A DNA stretch of 64,000 nt from positions 1 through 64,000 of the forward strand of contig JABXJS010000133.1 of assembly GCA_013538855.1 (NCBI GenBank). Direction: 5' to 3'. Made by a program: the position numbers and the translations under genes. This document shows positions 50,229 to 63,056 of this stretch, one piece after another (position 1 is the first letter of the stretch; every line of letters begins with the position of its first letter). The notes under the pieces were generated by a model that did not search any database, had not been told where the DNA came from, and saw only the letters and a program-made list of their open reading frames with translations. The DNA comes from Herpetosiphonaceae bacterium. Lineage in GTDB: Bacteria; Chloroflexota; Chloroflexia; Chloroflexales; Herpetosiphonaceae.

Positions 50229-51353
50229 ATGGTTGGTGAAACCCCCCGCAGCACGCGCAGTCAGAGCTACCTTGGGCGGCTATATGGCGCGCTGTTGGTG
50301 CTAGGCCGCGTGCTGGCCTATATTCTGCGCCGCTTCATCGCGATTATCCCTGTGCTGCTTGGCATCTCGCTACTTGTATTTCTGCTGCTGCGCACCATCC
50401 CTGGCGATTTTGCCATTGTCGCGCTTGGCGAGCGTTCTACGCCTGAGCAGCGGGCGGCGCTGCGACATCAGTACAAACTTGATCGCCCCTGGTTTATCGA
50501 TCTGGAGGGCGGCAATATTTTTGACACCCAGTATGTAAATTTTATTGCGAACTTTGTCCAAGGTGACTTCGGCGAGTCGCTGAAGACCAAGCGTGCGATC
50601 AGCACGGAGCTGCTCAAAGAGCGCTTTCCGGCGACGCTTGAGCTGTCATTTTTTGCGCTGCTAATTGCGGTTGGTGTTGGTGTAACCACTGGTGTGCTGG
50701 CAGCGACGCGGCGCGGCTCGTGGCTTGATGCGGGCAGCATGCTGCTGGCGCTGATCGGCGTCTCGATCCCGATCTTCTGGCTGGGGCTGATGATGCAGTA
50801 CCTGTTTGGGGTCAAGCTGCACTGGTTTGATCTCTCGCAGCGCCTCAGCAACGAGATGCTGCGCTCGTTCGAGCCGATCACCGGCGTCTACACGCTTGAC
50901 GGCATCTTGCGCGGGCGGCTCGACGTCACCTGGGATGCGATTAAGCACCTGGTGATGCCCAGCATCGCGCTGGCCACCGTGCCCATGGCGGTTATCGCAC
51001 GTATGACGCGCTCGGCGATGCTAGAGGTGTTGAGCCAGGACTTCATTCGCACGGCGCGCTCGAAGGGGCTGACGGAGAGCACCACGATTGTGCGCCACGG
51101 CCTGCGCAACGCGCTGATCCCGGTGATCACCGTGATCGGTCTGCAGATGGGCCTGCTGCTGGGCGGCGCGGTGCTGACCGAATCGGTGTTTAGCTGGCCT
51201 GGTATTGGCACATGGCTGCTGGAGGGCATTAAGTCGCGCGACTATCCGGTGGTGCAAACAGGCGTGATGTTTGTGGCGCTGGTGTTTGTGGTGATCAACA
51301 CCCTGGTAGATATCTCCTATGCGCTGTTCGATCCGCGCATTCAACATCGATAA
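50229..51353 (+). CDS. ABC transporter permease, DppB/OppB type
   Basis: 374 residues. Six membrane segments; N-terminal motif LRTIPGDFAIVALGE and the cytoplasmic coupling loop DFIRTARSKGLTESTTIVRHGLRNALIP (EAA loop) identify it as the first permease of a peptide/nickel importer. It has about 30 extra N-terminal residues before the first helix. ATG after AAGGACGGTTGC. The second permease follows after 11 bp. Confidence 0.93.
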   Translation: MVGETPRSTRSQSYLGRLYGALLVLGRVLAYILRRFIAIIPVLLGISLLVFLLLRTIPGDFAIVALGERSTPEQRAALRHQYKLDRPWFIDLEGGNIFDTQYVNFIANFVQGDFGESLKTKRAISTELLKERFPATLELSFFALLIAVGVGVTTGVLAATRRGSWLDAGSMLLALIGVSIPIFWLGLMMQYLFGVKLHWFDLSQRLSNEMLRSFEPITGVYTLDGILRGRLDVTWDAIKHLVMPSIALATVPMAVIARMTRSAMLEVLSQDFIRTARSKGLTESTTIVRHGLRNALIPVITVIGLQMGLLLGGAVLTESVFSWPGIGTWLLEGIKSRDYPVVQTGVMFVALVFVVINTLVDISYALFDPRIQHR

Positions 51354-51364
51354 GAGAGGTTTTT

Positions 51365-52405
51365 ATGACCACAACAGCGCAGCCAAAAGCCGATAAAGCC
51401 GCTGCCAGCGAGGAGTTTACCCGCAAGCCGCGCTCGCTGTGGACAGATGCCCGCCGGCGCTTCTGGGCTAGCACTGTGGCCCGTATCGGGCTGGCAATTA
51501 CGCTGTTTCTGGTGGCGGTGGCCGTGATCTCGCCCATCCTGATCTCGGAGAAATCGGCCAACGAGCGCGATACGCGCAACAAGCTGTTGCCGCCATCGTG
51601 GCTGATGAGCGCCGAGCAGCGCGCCGAGGCCAGCCGCGAGGTCGAGTGGGGGCCGCTCACACGACCGTTTGGCACCGACCAGATCGGCCGCGATCTGTTT
51701 CGCCGCGTGCTGCTGGGTGCCCCGATCTCGCTGACCGTTGGCGTGGTCGCTGTGCTGCTGGCGGTGGTGTTCGGCTCGCTGATGGGCCTGTTTGCAGGCT
51801 TCTTCGGTGGGGTGATCGACGCCGTGCTGATGTGGCTGACCAACATCATGCTGGCATTTCCTTCGATTCTGCTGGCGATTGCCCTGACGGCGATCAGCAA
51901 CAACCCTGAGTCCTTCTCCTATAAGCTGGGCGATTTTATTTCAAGCTTGCCGGTGCTGCGCACGCTGTTCGACGCGCCGCTGGCCAATGCGATGATCGCG
52001 GTCGCCGTGGTGGAGATTCCGATCTTCGCGCGTATCGCCCGTGCGGCGGTGCTCAGTGTGCGCAACCAGGAGTACATTACGGCCGCCAACGCCTTGGGCG
52101 TGCCGCAGCGCCGCCTGCTGTTTCGCCATGTGCTGCCGAATAGCCTGACGCCCATCTTGGTGCAGATGACCTTGAGCATGGCCTCGGCGATCACCAGCGT
52201 GGCCGCGCTCGGCTTCTTGGGCCTGGGTGCCAAGCCGCCGAAGCCCGAGTGGGGGTCGATGCTGTCCGATGCGCGCAACTATGTGGTCACCGGCCAGTGG
52301 TGGTATGCACTGTTCCCCGGCATCGCAATTATGCTGACGGTGCTGGGCTTCAACCTGCTCGGCGATGGCCTGCGCGATGCCCTTGACCCCAAAGTGAAGG
52401 CTTAA
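51365..52405 (+). CDS. ABC transporter permease, DppC/OppC type
   Basis: 346 residues. Cytoplasmic N-terminus with Arg/Lys, helix at about 41-62, then RPFGTDQIGRDLFRRVLLGAPISL, the standard DppC element, and the EAA loop EYITAANALGVPQRRLLFRHVLPNSLTPI. With the upstream binding protein and permease it makes an importer without its ATPases, since no ATPase gene follows; a terminator stands right after. Confidence 0.93.
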   Translation: MTTTAQPKADKAAASEEFTRKPRSLWTDARRRFWASTVARIGLAITLFLVAVAVISPILISEKSANERDTRNKLLPPSWLMSAEQRAEASREVEWGPLTRPFGTDQIGRDLFRRVLLGAPISLTVGVVAVLLAVVFGSLMGLFAGFFGGVIDAVLMWLTNIMLAFPSILLAIALTAISNNPESFSYKLGDFISSLPVLRTLFDAPLANAMIAVAVVEIPIFARIARAAVLSVRNQEYITAANALGVPQRRLLFRHVLPNSLTPILVQMTLSMASAITSVAALGFLGLGAKPPKPEWGSMLSDARNYVVTGQWWYALFPGIAIMLTVLGFNLLGDGLRDALDPKVKA

Positions 52406-52436
52406 TCGCCAGCGCTCGCTCCACCTCGCCTGCTGC

Positions 52437-52471
52437 GCGCCCGCTGATGCTGCATTCAGCGGGCGCTTTTT
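52437..52471 (+). terminator. Intrinsic terminator after the permease operon
   Basis: GCGCCCGCTGA (52437-52447) pairs perfectly with TCAGCGGGCGC (52456-52466), followed by TTTTT (52467-52471). Confidence 0.93.
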
Positions 52472-52555
52472 ACAGCTTGGCTAGCGCTGGCAACGTGCTA
52501 CAATGGAGCTACAAACACGCACGTAACCCACAACCCTAGCTGGTGGTATCGCCTT

Positions 52556-55500
52556 ATGAGTGAGGCTACGCCTAGTCTAAAACCGCCTCTGCACCCCGTG
52601 GTGCGGGCCATGCGTCCTGCGCTGATCGGTGGTGGCTATGTGCTGAGCTTTTGGCTCTTGCACCTGCTCTCTCAGCCCTACTGGACCGCGCAGCAGATCT
52701 CGCCATGGTATCCTGCCCCTGCCCTGACGCTGATGCTCTTGTTTCGAGCTGGGCGGCGCTATCTGCCGTGGGTGTTTGTCGCTGCGCTGCTGGTCGCGCT
52801 GCAGAGCGATGGTGCGGCCTATGGCTGGCTGCCTGTCGGCCTCGAGGCATGCGTGTCGCTGCTGAGCTATGGCGGGGCCGCCGTGCTGCTGCTGGACTGG
52901 GTCGGCATCAACCCGCAGCTGCGCTCGCTGGCCGATGTGCTATGGCTGATCTTAATCGCCATGATTGGCGCGCCATTCCTTGCCGCGCTGGGCACTATCT
53001 CGATTTTGGTGTTTGTGAGCGTGCTGCCGCCAGCTGACTTCCCTATGGCGCTGATGACCTACTGGATCGGCGATGCGGTGGGCATTGTAACCCTGCTGCC
53101 CTTCCTGATGCTCCACACGCCGACATCGCTGCACCACTGGCGCTCCTGGCGCTGGCTGCGGCTTTCCACCGACGTGGCCGTGCAGCTCAGCGTGGCGCTG
53201 CTGGTGGTGATATTCAGCCTGGTGCTGCAGCAGGTGGCCGGCTTCAACAGCTTTTATCTGTGTGTGCTGCCGCTTATGTGGGTGGCGGCGGTTGGCGATC
53301 TGCGCCGCACCAGCAGCCTGATCATGCTGCTGAATGCGCTGATCTTTACCGGCTGCTTGCTGTGGGGCGAGATTGATAGCTGGATTAGCCTTCAGCTGCT
53401 GCTGCTGTCGATCTCGCTGGCCGCGCTGGTGGTGAGCGCCCTGCTGCAAGAGCGCTCCTATCTGGAGCAGAGCCTGCAAGATAAAGAGCGCTTCTTTCGC
53501 TCGCTGATCACCTTTTCGTCCGATATGCTGAGCATCCTCGACAGCGAGGGCCGCGTGATCTACGAAAGCCCCTCGGTGCGCGCGTTGCTGGGCTACACCA
53601 ACGGTCTGGTCGGCCAAAATGTATTTGTGTTTGTGCACCCTGCCGACCTGCCGAGCGTGCAGGCGACCTATATGGCGCACGCCAGCCAGCCTGGCGTCTC
53701 GCCGGTCGTGCAGTACCGCTTTCGGCACGCGAACGGCTCGTGGCGCTGGCTCGAGTCGGTGGCGACCAACGTTGCCGATCAGCCGGTCGGCGGCATCATT
53801 GTGAACTCGCGCGATATCACCGAGCGGCGGCAGGTCGAGGAGCAGATCCGCTTTCAGGCCAATCTGCTTGATCAGGTCAATAATGCGGTAGTGGTGGTTG
53901 ACCCAACGCTGATGATCATGTTCTGGAATCGGGCGGCCGAGGTGCTGTACGGCTGGGGCGCAGGCGAGGTGCTGGGGCGCTCCATCACCGAGCTTAATCT
54001 GGTCGATCCGCTCGAGGTGCAAGCGATTCTGGATCACCAGCCGCAATTTCGCTGGTCCAATGCGAGCTGGCAGGGCGAGCTATCTATTCTCGATCGGCAG
54101 CGCAACGCCCACTCCATCTACCTGACGACGACGGTGCTGCGCTCTGATCTGGGCCAGATGCAGGCGATCGTGGGCGTGGCCAACGACATTAGCCCGCTGA
54201 AGATCGCCGAGCAGCGGCTGATCGAAAGCGAGCAGTACTTCCGCTCGCTGATTGAAAACGCCTCCGATCTGATCAGCATTCTCGATGAGCGCGGCTTTAT
54301 TTTGTATCACAGCCCGGCGATTGAGCGTGTGCTGGGCTACAAGACCGGCCTGGTGGGCGTCAACGCCTTTGACTATATCCATCCCGATGACCGCATGAGC
54401 ATGCAGATGGCGCTGCAGCGCAAGATCAACCAGATCAAAGTTGGTGCGCCGGTCCAGTATCGCTTTCGTCACGCCGACGGCTCCTGGCGCACCATCGAGT
54501 CGGTGAGCAACATTTTAGAGGCGCGCAGCCCCGACGAGGACGGCCTGCGGATTGTGCTCAACTCACGTGATGTCACCGAGCGCAAGCAGCTCGAAGAGGC
54601 GCTGATGTTTGTGGCCCAGGGCGTGGCCGGCACCAGCGACCGCGAGTTTTACCAGACGCTGGTGCTCTACCTCTCGCGGGCGCTCCAGGTTGACTACGCC
54701 TACGTGGGCCTGTTTGATCTCCAGCAGCAAACGGTCACCACGCTCAGCGCCTGCGAGGGCGGCCATGTCGTGGAGAACTTTAGCTATGCGCTGGCCGAAA
54801 CGCCAGCGGAGCGGGTGGCGCAGGGCGTGACGGCGGTGTATCGTGCCGAGGTCCAGCGTGTGTTTCCCAATGATCCGGCGCTGATGGCGCTCGAGGTCGA
54901 GAGCTACCTGGCGCTGCCGCTGTTTGACGCCGAGGAGCATGTCATCGGCATTCTCTCGGTGATGCACCGCCAGTCGATGAACAACGTGGCGCTGAGCATG
55001 TCGCTGCTGTCGATCTTTGCCCAGCGGCTGGCCTCGGAGCTGAAGCGTAAATCGCTGGAGGAGCAGCGCCTGCGCATGGAGCGCAAGCTGATGGAGACGC
55101 AAAAGCTGGAGAGCTTGGGGCTGCTGGCTGGCGGCATCGCCCATGATTTCAACAATGTGCTGACGACGATCTTGGGCAATGTTGGCCTGGCGCAGCTTGA
55201 GTTTCAGTCCGATCCGCTGCTCGCGACCTACCTAGAGACGATCGAGACCGCCTCGCGCCATGCCGCCGACCTATGTCGCCAGATGCTGGCCTACTCTGGG
55301 CGCGGCCGTATGCAGGCTGATGCGATCCAAGTGAACTCGCTGGTCCAAGAGATGAGCAATCTGCTGCAGGTGTCGATCGGCAAGCACATCGAGCTCCAGT
55401 GCCACTTTGCGCCAGATCTGCCCATGATCGAGGGCGATATCTCGCAGATTCGCCAGGTGGTCATGAACTTGATCGTCAACGCCGCCGAGGCGATCAACGA

Positions 55501-56239
55501 GCACAAGCAGGGCATGATCGAGCTAACGACAGGACTGATCACGGTTGATCGGCTGGATCTGGAGAATCTCGCTGGTGCGGCGGGCGTGGAGCCAGGTCCC
55601 TACGTATTCGTCTCGGTCTCCGATAATGGCGCGGGCATGGATGCCGAGACGCAGGCGAAGATTTTCGACCCCTTCTTCACCACCAAGTTCACCGGTCGTG
55701 GTCTGGGCTTGGCGGCGGTGCAGGGCATTGTGCGCGCCCATGGCGGCTGGCTGAATGTGTACAGCGAGCTGGGGATTGGCAGCACCTTCAAGCTGTTTCT
55801 GCCATGCAGCGCTGTGGTGGCAGACCAGGCGGAGCCGCAGCCGGTGGAGCCAGCGCTAGCGGCTGGCGGAACTATCTTGATTATCGACGACGAGGCACCG
55901 ATTCGCACCACAGTCAGCGGGATGGTCGCAGCGCTCGGCTTCAGCGCTCTGCAGGCCAGCAGCGGCGCAGAGGGCCTGCGCATGCTGCAAGAGCGCCACG
56001 CCGCCATCGCTGCCGTGCTGCTTGATTTGACCATGCCGCTGATGAACGGCGAGGAGACCATGCGCCAGCTGCGCCTGATTGACAGGCAGGTGCCCGTCAT
56101 TTTAATGAGCGGCTACAGTCAAACCGAGACTGTGAGCCGCTTCAATGGCCAGGGTCTCGCTGGATTTCTGCAGAAGCCGTTTACCATCAGCGAGCTGCGG
56201 GCGCTGCTGGTGCAGGCTACGGCGCTGCGACCGGGCTAA
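52556..56239 (+). CDS. MASE1 hybrid histidine kinase (PAS x3, GAF, HisKA, HATPase, REC)
   Basis: 1227 residues. Residues about 15-300 form eight membrane segments of MASE1 type. Three PAS domains follow (about 310-425, 430-550, 560-680; for example FFRSLITFSSDMLSILDSEG, YFRSLIENASDLISILDERG), then a GAF domain (690-835), a HisKA domain with the phosphorylated His in GGIAHDFNNVLTTILGN (about 858-875), an HATPase (DNGAGMDAET, TGRGLGLAAVQGIV) and a receiver domain (about 1105-1222; TILIIDDEAPIR, LLDLTMPLMNG). PAS1 and PAS3 are alike and probably duplicated. It has weak RBS; ATG at 52556. It converges with the PEP-binding-like gene (23 bp overlap). Confidence 0.93.
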   Translation: MSEATPSLKPPLHPVVRAMRPALIGGGYVLSFWLLHLLSQPYWTAQQISPWYPAPALTLMLLFRAGRRYLPWVFVAALLVALQSDGAAYGWLPVGLEACVSLLSYGGAAVLLLDWVGINPQLRSLADVLWLILIAMIGAPFLAALGTISILVFVSVLPPADFPMALMTYWIGDAVGIVTLLPFLMLHTPTSLHHWRSWRWLRLSTDVAVQLSVALLVVIFSLVLQQVAGFNSFYLCVLPLMWVAAVGDLRRTSSLIMLLNALIFTGCLLWGEIDSWISLQLLLLSISLAALVVSALLQERSYLEQSLQDKERFFRSLITFSSDMLSILDSEGRVIYESPSVRALLGYTNGLVGQNVFVFVHPADLPSVQATYMAHASQPGVSPVVQYRFRHANGSWRWLESVATNVADQPVGGIIVNSRDITERRQVEEQIRFQANLLDQVNNAVVVVDPTLMIMFWNRAAEVLYGWGAGEVLGRSITELNLVDPLEVQAILDHQPQFRWSNASWQGELSILDRQRNAHSIYLTTTVLRSDLGQMQAIVGVANDISPLKIAEQRLIESEQYFRSLIENASDLISILDERGFILYHSPAIERVLGYKTGLVGVNAFDYIHPDDRMSMQMALQRKINQIKVGAPVQYRFRHADGSWRTIESVSNILEARSPDEDGLRIVLNSRDVTERKQLEEALMFVAQGVAGTSDREFYQTLVLYLSRALQVDYAYVGLFDLQQQTVTTLSACEGGHVVENFSYALAETPAERVAQGVTAVYRAEVQRVFPNDPALMALEVESYLALPLFDAEEHVIGILSVMHRQSMNNVALSMSLLSIFAQRLASELKRKSLEEQRLRMERKLMETQKLESLGLLAGGIAHDFNNVLTTILGNVGLAQLEFQSDPLLATYLETIETASRHAADLCRQMLAYSGRGRMQADAIQVNSLVQEMSNLLQVSIGKHIELQCHFAPDLPMIEGDISQIRQVVMNLIVNAAEAINEHKQGMIELTTGLITVDRLDLENLAGAAGVEPGPYVFVSVSDNGAGMDAETQAKIFDPFFTTKFTGRGLGLAAVQGIVRAHGGWLNVYSELGIGSTFKLFLPCSAVVADQAEPQPVEPALAAGGTILIIDDEAPIRTTVSGMVAALGFSALQASSGAEGLRMLQERHAAIAAVLLDLTMPLMNGEETMRQLRLIDRQVPVILMSGYSQTETVSRFNGQGLAGFLQKPFTISELRALLVQATALRPG

Positions 56240-56867
56240 CATCCAGCACCCAGAAGGCGTCGTTGTGCAGCATCCAGCTGGTGTGCATCGGCGCATCGAG
56301 CTGGCGGTCAACGTCGCGCAGCAGCTGATTAAGTTCAAACGCCTGGGTGCTGCTGAGCGCTGGCGGCGGCGCTTGCCCCACGCTGCTGACGCCGTGGCTG
56401 CTGCTGGCGATTTCGGCCTGGATCAGCACGGCCAGCAGGACATCCTCGGCTGCCAGCTGCTGCTGCGCATAGAGCGCCCGCAGCTCCGGCGCGGTGGCCG
56501 ACTGCCAGCAGCGCTCGATAGCGCGGCTGAGGCCCGCTGGGCCGCTCAGGCCGCTGGCGTGATAGAGCTGCTGGCGTAGCGCGGGCAGCTCGCTGTTGCG
56601 GCCCAGGTACACCGAGGGCGCGAGGCACAGGCTGCCGCTAGTGGTGAGGCTGGCGTAGGCGCGCTCGATCGCCGCCTCGACATCGGGGGTGATCTCGCCG
56701 TGTGGCGCGGTGCGGAACACAGCGGTGGTGACGATGAAGCCGTTGGGCACCGGTAGATTGGCCTGCTTCAGCACAGCTAGACGGGCGGCGCTGGCACCGG
56801 TTAGGGCAGGATCGACAGCGGCTGGGTCGCTGAGAAACACCACAAAGGGCTGGTTGCGGAGTGGCAT
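56217..56867 (-). CDS. Stand-alone PEP-synthase-like N-terminal fragment
   Basis: 216 residues. GASAARLAVLKQANLPVPNGFIVTTAVF matches the start of the ATP-grasp (PPDK_N) domain of PEP synthases (G-x-K/S-A-x-x-L-A-x-L-x-x-x-G-x-x-V-P-x-G-F). The rest keeps the general helical pattern but not the strong ATP-binding motifs, and the phosphohistidine and PEP-binding domains are missing. It could be a broken gene remnant or a separate small protein of regulatory type. The stop overlaps the convergent kinase gene; the start follows GAGGTATAGAGT. Confidence 0.65.
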   Translation of the reverse strand: MPLRNQPFVVFLSDPAAVDPALTGASAARLAVLKQANLPVPNGFIVTTAVFRTAPHGEITPDVEAAIERAYASLTTSGSLCLAPSVYLGRNSELPALRQQLYHASGLSGPAGLSRAIERCWQSATAPELRALYAQQQLAAEDVLLAVLIQAEIASSSHGVSSVGQAPPPALSSTQAFELNQLLRDVDRQLDAPMHTSWMLHNDAFWVLDVSPVAAP

Positions 56868-56960
56868 ACTCTATACCTCATTGTGCTCAAAGAATGCTCC
56901 ATGTATCGTAGCATACATCGCTGGGAGTGGGCATCGGCTGCCAGCTTGATCAGCAAGAAC

Positions 56961-56991
56961 AGCGCCCGCCTCATGTGCTGAGACGGGCGCT
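56961..56991 (-). terminator. Hairpin after the acyl-CoA ligase gene
   Basis: AGCGCCCGCCTCA (56961-56973) pairs with TGAGACGGGCGCT (56979-56991), with one G-U pair on one strand. The minus-strand sequence afterwards is TGTTCTTG, a weak T run. It is 22 bp past the ligase stop. Confidence 0.6.
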
Positions 56992-57012
56992 GGGCGCTGG
57001 AGCGGAGCAACC

Positions 57013-58599
57013 TTAGCGCAGCTCGCGCTTAAGGATTTTGCCGGTGGCGCTGATCGGTAGCTGGTCGCGGAACTCGATCAAGCGTGGGTACTTGTAGCCA
57101 GCGAACTGCTCCTTGCCCCACTCGCGCAGCTCTGCCTCGGTCAGCTCGGCTCCTGGCTTCTTGACCACGTAGGCCTTGATCTCCTCGCCCATCTTCTCGT
57201 CGGGCACGCCGACCACGGCCACGAGCGAGATGGCCGGGTGGGTCATCAGCACCTCCTCTAGCTCGCGCGGGTAGACATTGTAGCCGCCGCGCAGGATCAT
57301 ATCCTTCTTGCGGTCGACGATGGCGAGATAGCCATCCTCATCGAAGATACCAATATCGCCGGTGTGGAACCAGCCGTCGCGCATCACCTCGGCGGTGGCA
57401 TCGGGGCGCTTATAGTAGCCCTTCATCACATTATTGCCGCGGATCAGAATCTCGCCTTTTTCACCAGTCGGCACTGGGTTGCCGTCGTCATCGGCGCAGA
57501 TGATATCGACGCCCCACAGCGGCTGGCCGACGGTGCCGATCTTGGAGGGCTTGTCGATGTGGTTGAACGCCGCCACCGGCGAGGTCTCCGAGAGACCATA
57601 GCCTTCCAGCACGCGCACGCCGAAGGTGTCGCTGAACTGGCGCATCACCTCAACCGGCATCGGCGCGCCGCCGGACGAGGTCAGGCGCAGATTTGCCGCC
57701 ACCGGCGCGGTGTCGATGTTGTTGGCGGCGGCGTAGTTGAGCAAGGCCCAGAACATGGTGGGCACGCCGGTCCAGAGGTTGACCTTGTCGCGCTGCATGA
57801 CCTCTAGCACCGGGCCTGGCTCGAAGCGTGGCATCAACGTAATGGTGCCGCCGGCAAAAAGCGTGGCGTTCATCTGCGCCGTCTGGCCGGTGGAGTGAAA
57901 GAGCGGCAACGTGATCAGCGTGACGTTAGAGGCGTCGGGGCTGGTGTCGAAGACCGGCAGCATCAAATCGCGCGTAATCATCGCGTTCAGCACCATGTTG
58001 GCGTGGGTCAGCTCGGCACCTTTGGGCTGGCCGGTGGTGCCGGAGGTATACAGCATCACGGCGGTGTCATCGGCGCGGGTGGGGGCCATATCGAACGTGG
58101 GCTGCTGCTCGTACATCAGCTGGCCGAGCGTCATCACGCCCTCGACTGGCGCTGGCCCGGCCGGGTTGGTGGTCATCACGATCATGCGCTCGCAGCCGGG
58201 CACTTCGTCGAAGCCCGCCTTGCCCATCTGGGCCATGGGCAGCTCGGGGGTGCCCTCGAAGCAGAAGAACGCCTTCGCATCGCAGTCGTTGAGATGGTAG
58301 GCGATCTCGCGCGGCTTGAACAGCACATTCAGCGGCACAACCACCGCGCCAACTTTCAAGATGGCGAAGTAGACCATGGGAAAGTAGGGCAGGTTGGGGC
58401 ACGAGAGCGCCACGTGATCGCCCTTCTGGATGCCAAGCTTTACTAGGCCGTTGGCGATCATGTTCGCCATGGCGTTCAATTGACCATACGAGAAGCGCAT
58501 ATCATTGAAGATCACAGCCGTGCGGTCAGGCCGTTTGCGGGCGTGATCTTCGATGATTGAAGCCAAATTGAGCGTCGTTGCAGCGTGGGTGATCGTCAT
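57013..58599 (-). CDS. Long-chain acyl-CoA ligase (AMP-binding)
   Basis: 528 residues, typical length. ANL-family motifs: VMLYTSGTTGQPKGAELTH (P-loop-like A3), GYGLSETSP (A5), GWFHTGDIGIFDEDGYLAIVDRKKDMILRGGYNVYP (A7-A8) and the catalytic Lys in ISATGKILKRELR (A10). It activates fatty acids to acyl-CoA via acyl-AMP. Strong RBS AAGGAGG. The fatty-acid link is shared with the enoyl-CoA hydratase at 62215, but two kinase genes stand between. Confidence 0.95.
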   Translation of the reverse strand: MTITHAATTLNLASIIEDHARKRPDRTAVIFNDMRFSYGQLNAMANMIANGLVKLGIQKGDHVALSCPNLPYFPMVYFAILKVGAVVVPLNVLFKPREIAYHLNDCDAKAFFCFEGTPELPMAQMGKAGFDEVPGCERMIVMTTNPAGPAPVEGVMTLGQLMYEQQPTFDMAPTRADDTAVMLYTSGTTGQPKGAELTHANMVLNAMITRDLMLPVFDTSPDASNVTLITLPLFHSTGQTAQMNATLFAGGTITLMPRFEPGPVLEVMQRDKVNLWTGVPTMFWALLNYAAANNIDTAPVAANLRLTSSGGAPMPVEVMRQFSDTFGVRVLEGYGLSETSPVAAFNHIDKPSKIGTVGQPLWGVDIICADDDGNPVPTGEKGEILIRGNNVMKGYYKRPDATAEVMRDGWFHTGDIGIFDEDGYLAIVDRKKDMILRGGYNVYPRELEEVLMTHPAISLVAVVGVPDEKMGEEIKAYVVKKPGAELTEAELREWGKEQFAGYKYPRLIEFRDQLPISATGKILKRELR

Positions 58600-58621
58600 C
58601 GATTCCTCCTTGTCAGGTTCA

Positions 58622-58976
58622 CTAGCGTGGCTCAGTCAGCCCAGCGTGAACAGCTTCCTCAACCGCAGCAATATCAAAGGGTTTGGTCAGGTAGCGCCAG
58701 CAGCCAGCCTGGAGTGCCTTGGCCTGATCGCCCTCGCGCGCACGTGCGCTGACGCCGATCACCCGCATGCGATCGAGCAGGCCGCGCTGCTTAAGCTCGC
58801 CAAGCATCGTGTAGCCATCCATCTGCGGCATCATCATATCGAGCAACACCAGCGCGGGCGGGCCGTGGGTGGTAAGCCAGGCCAGGGCCTCTTGGCCGTT
58901 TGCTGTTTCCACAATGTTAAACTCGGGGAAATCCTCCAAAATTTCGCGCAGGATATCGCGATTGAAAGGATCATCC

Positions 58977-59005
<29 letters not shown>
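58622..59005 (-). CDS. Single-domain response regulator
   Basis: 127 residues: one receiver domain with the acidic pair in LVEDDPFN, phospho-Asp in VLLDMMMPQMDG, Ser in VIGVSARA and Lys in YLTKPFD. There is no output domain, so it acts as a CheY/Spo0F-type intermediate. The ATG at 59005, after AAGGAGG, lies inside the end of the kinase gene (29 bp overlap), so the two are translated together and the kinase is its likely partner. Confidence 0.94.
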
Positions 59006-62210
<3,205 letters not shown>

Positions 62211-62214
62211 CGAG

Positions 62215-63000
62215 CTAGCGTCCTTTCCAGACGGGTGGGCGTTTCTCTAAGAAGGCTTGGAAGCCCTCGAAGCCGTCTTCGCTGCCGAAGATCTGGCGCT
62301 GTGTCTCGGCCTCGCGGTGCAGCGCCTCGGCAAAGTCAGTGTCGTGTTGGGCGGCGAGCATCAGGCGCTTGCCGTTTTTGAGCGCAAGCGGGGCTTGGCT
62401 GGCGATAAACGCGGCGTAGCGCTGCACGTCGGCGCTGAATGTATCGGTGGCGAGCTGCTGGTTGGCCAGGCCCCAGGCGACAGCGGTCGATGCGTCGACC
62501 ATCTCGCCGGTGAACATCAGCTGCATCGCGCGGCCAAGGCCGATCAGGCGCGGCAGCGTGTAGGTGCCGCCGCCGTCGGGCACCAGGCCGACCTTCACGA
62601 AAATTTCAGAGAAGCGCCCGCGCTCGGAGACGAGCCGCAGGTCACAGGCCAGGGCGAGATCGCAGCCAATGCCGGCGGCTACGCCATCGACGGCCGCGAT
62701 CACCGGCCAGGCGCAGGCGCGGATGGCGCGCAGAGTTGGCCCATACGCCTCGCTGAGAATCTGATAGACATCATCGGCGGAGGCACCAGCACTCATCGCG
62801 GCGGCGATATCGGCCCCGGATGAGAATGCGCCGCCAGCGCCAGTGATGACGATGCAGCGGGTGCCATCGTCTTCGCAGGCTTCAATTGCTGCGCGCATAG
62901 CCACCATGGTCGTTGTATCGACAGCGTTTCGCACTTGGGGGCGATTGATGGTGAGGGTGGTGACACCCTCCGCTTTGGCAATCAAGAGCGCTTCAGTCAT
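62215..63000 (-). CDS. Enoyl-CoA hydratase/isomerase family protein
   Basis: 261 residues. Crotonase-fold markers: INRPQVRNAVDTTTM, the oxyanion-hole GAGGAFSSGADI, and the second loop AVDGVAAGIGCDLALACDLRL; GLVPDGGGTYTLPRLIG carries the region of the second catalytic Glu, here Asp-Gly-Gly. It hydrates or isomerises acyl-CoA in beta-oxidation-like routes. It starts the operon with the hybrid kinase and response regulator. Its promoter is in the gap shared with carA. Confidence 0.93.
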   Translation of the reverse strand: MTEALLIAKAEGVTTLTINRPQVRNAVDTTTMVAMRAAIEACEDDGTRCIVITGAGGAFSSGADIAAAMSAGASADDVYQILSEAYGPTLRAIRACAWPVIAAVDGVAAGIGCDLALACDLRLVSERGRFSEIFVKVGLVPDGGGTYTLPRLIGLGRAMQLMFTGEMVDASTAVAWGLANQQLATDTFSADVQRYAAFIASQAPLALKNGKRLMLAAQHDTDFAEALHREAETQRQIFGSEDGFEGFQAFLEKRPPVWKGR

Positions 63001-63056
63001 AGATTGTTTCCTTTTGTCTCTGGACTCGTGAGTGAGGTGCGAGGTTTCGTTGTGGC

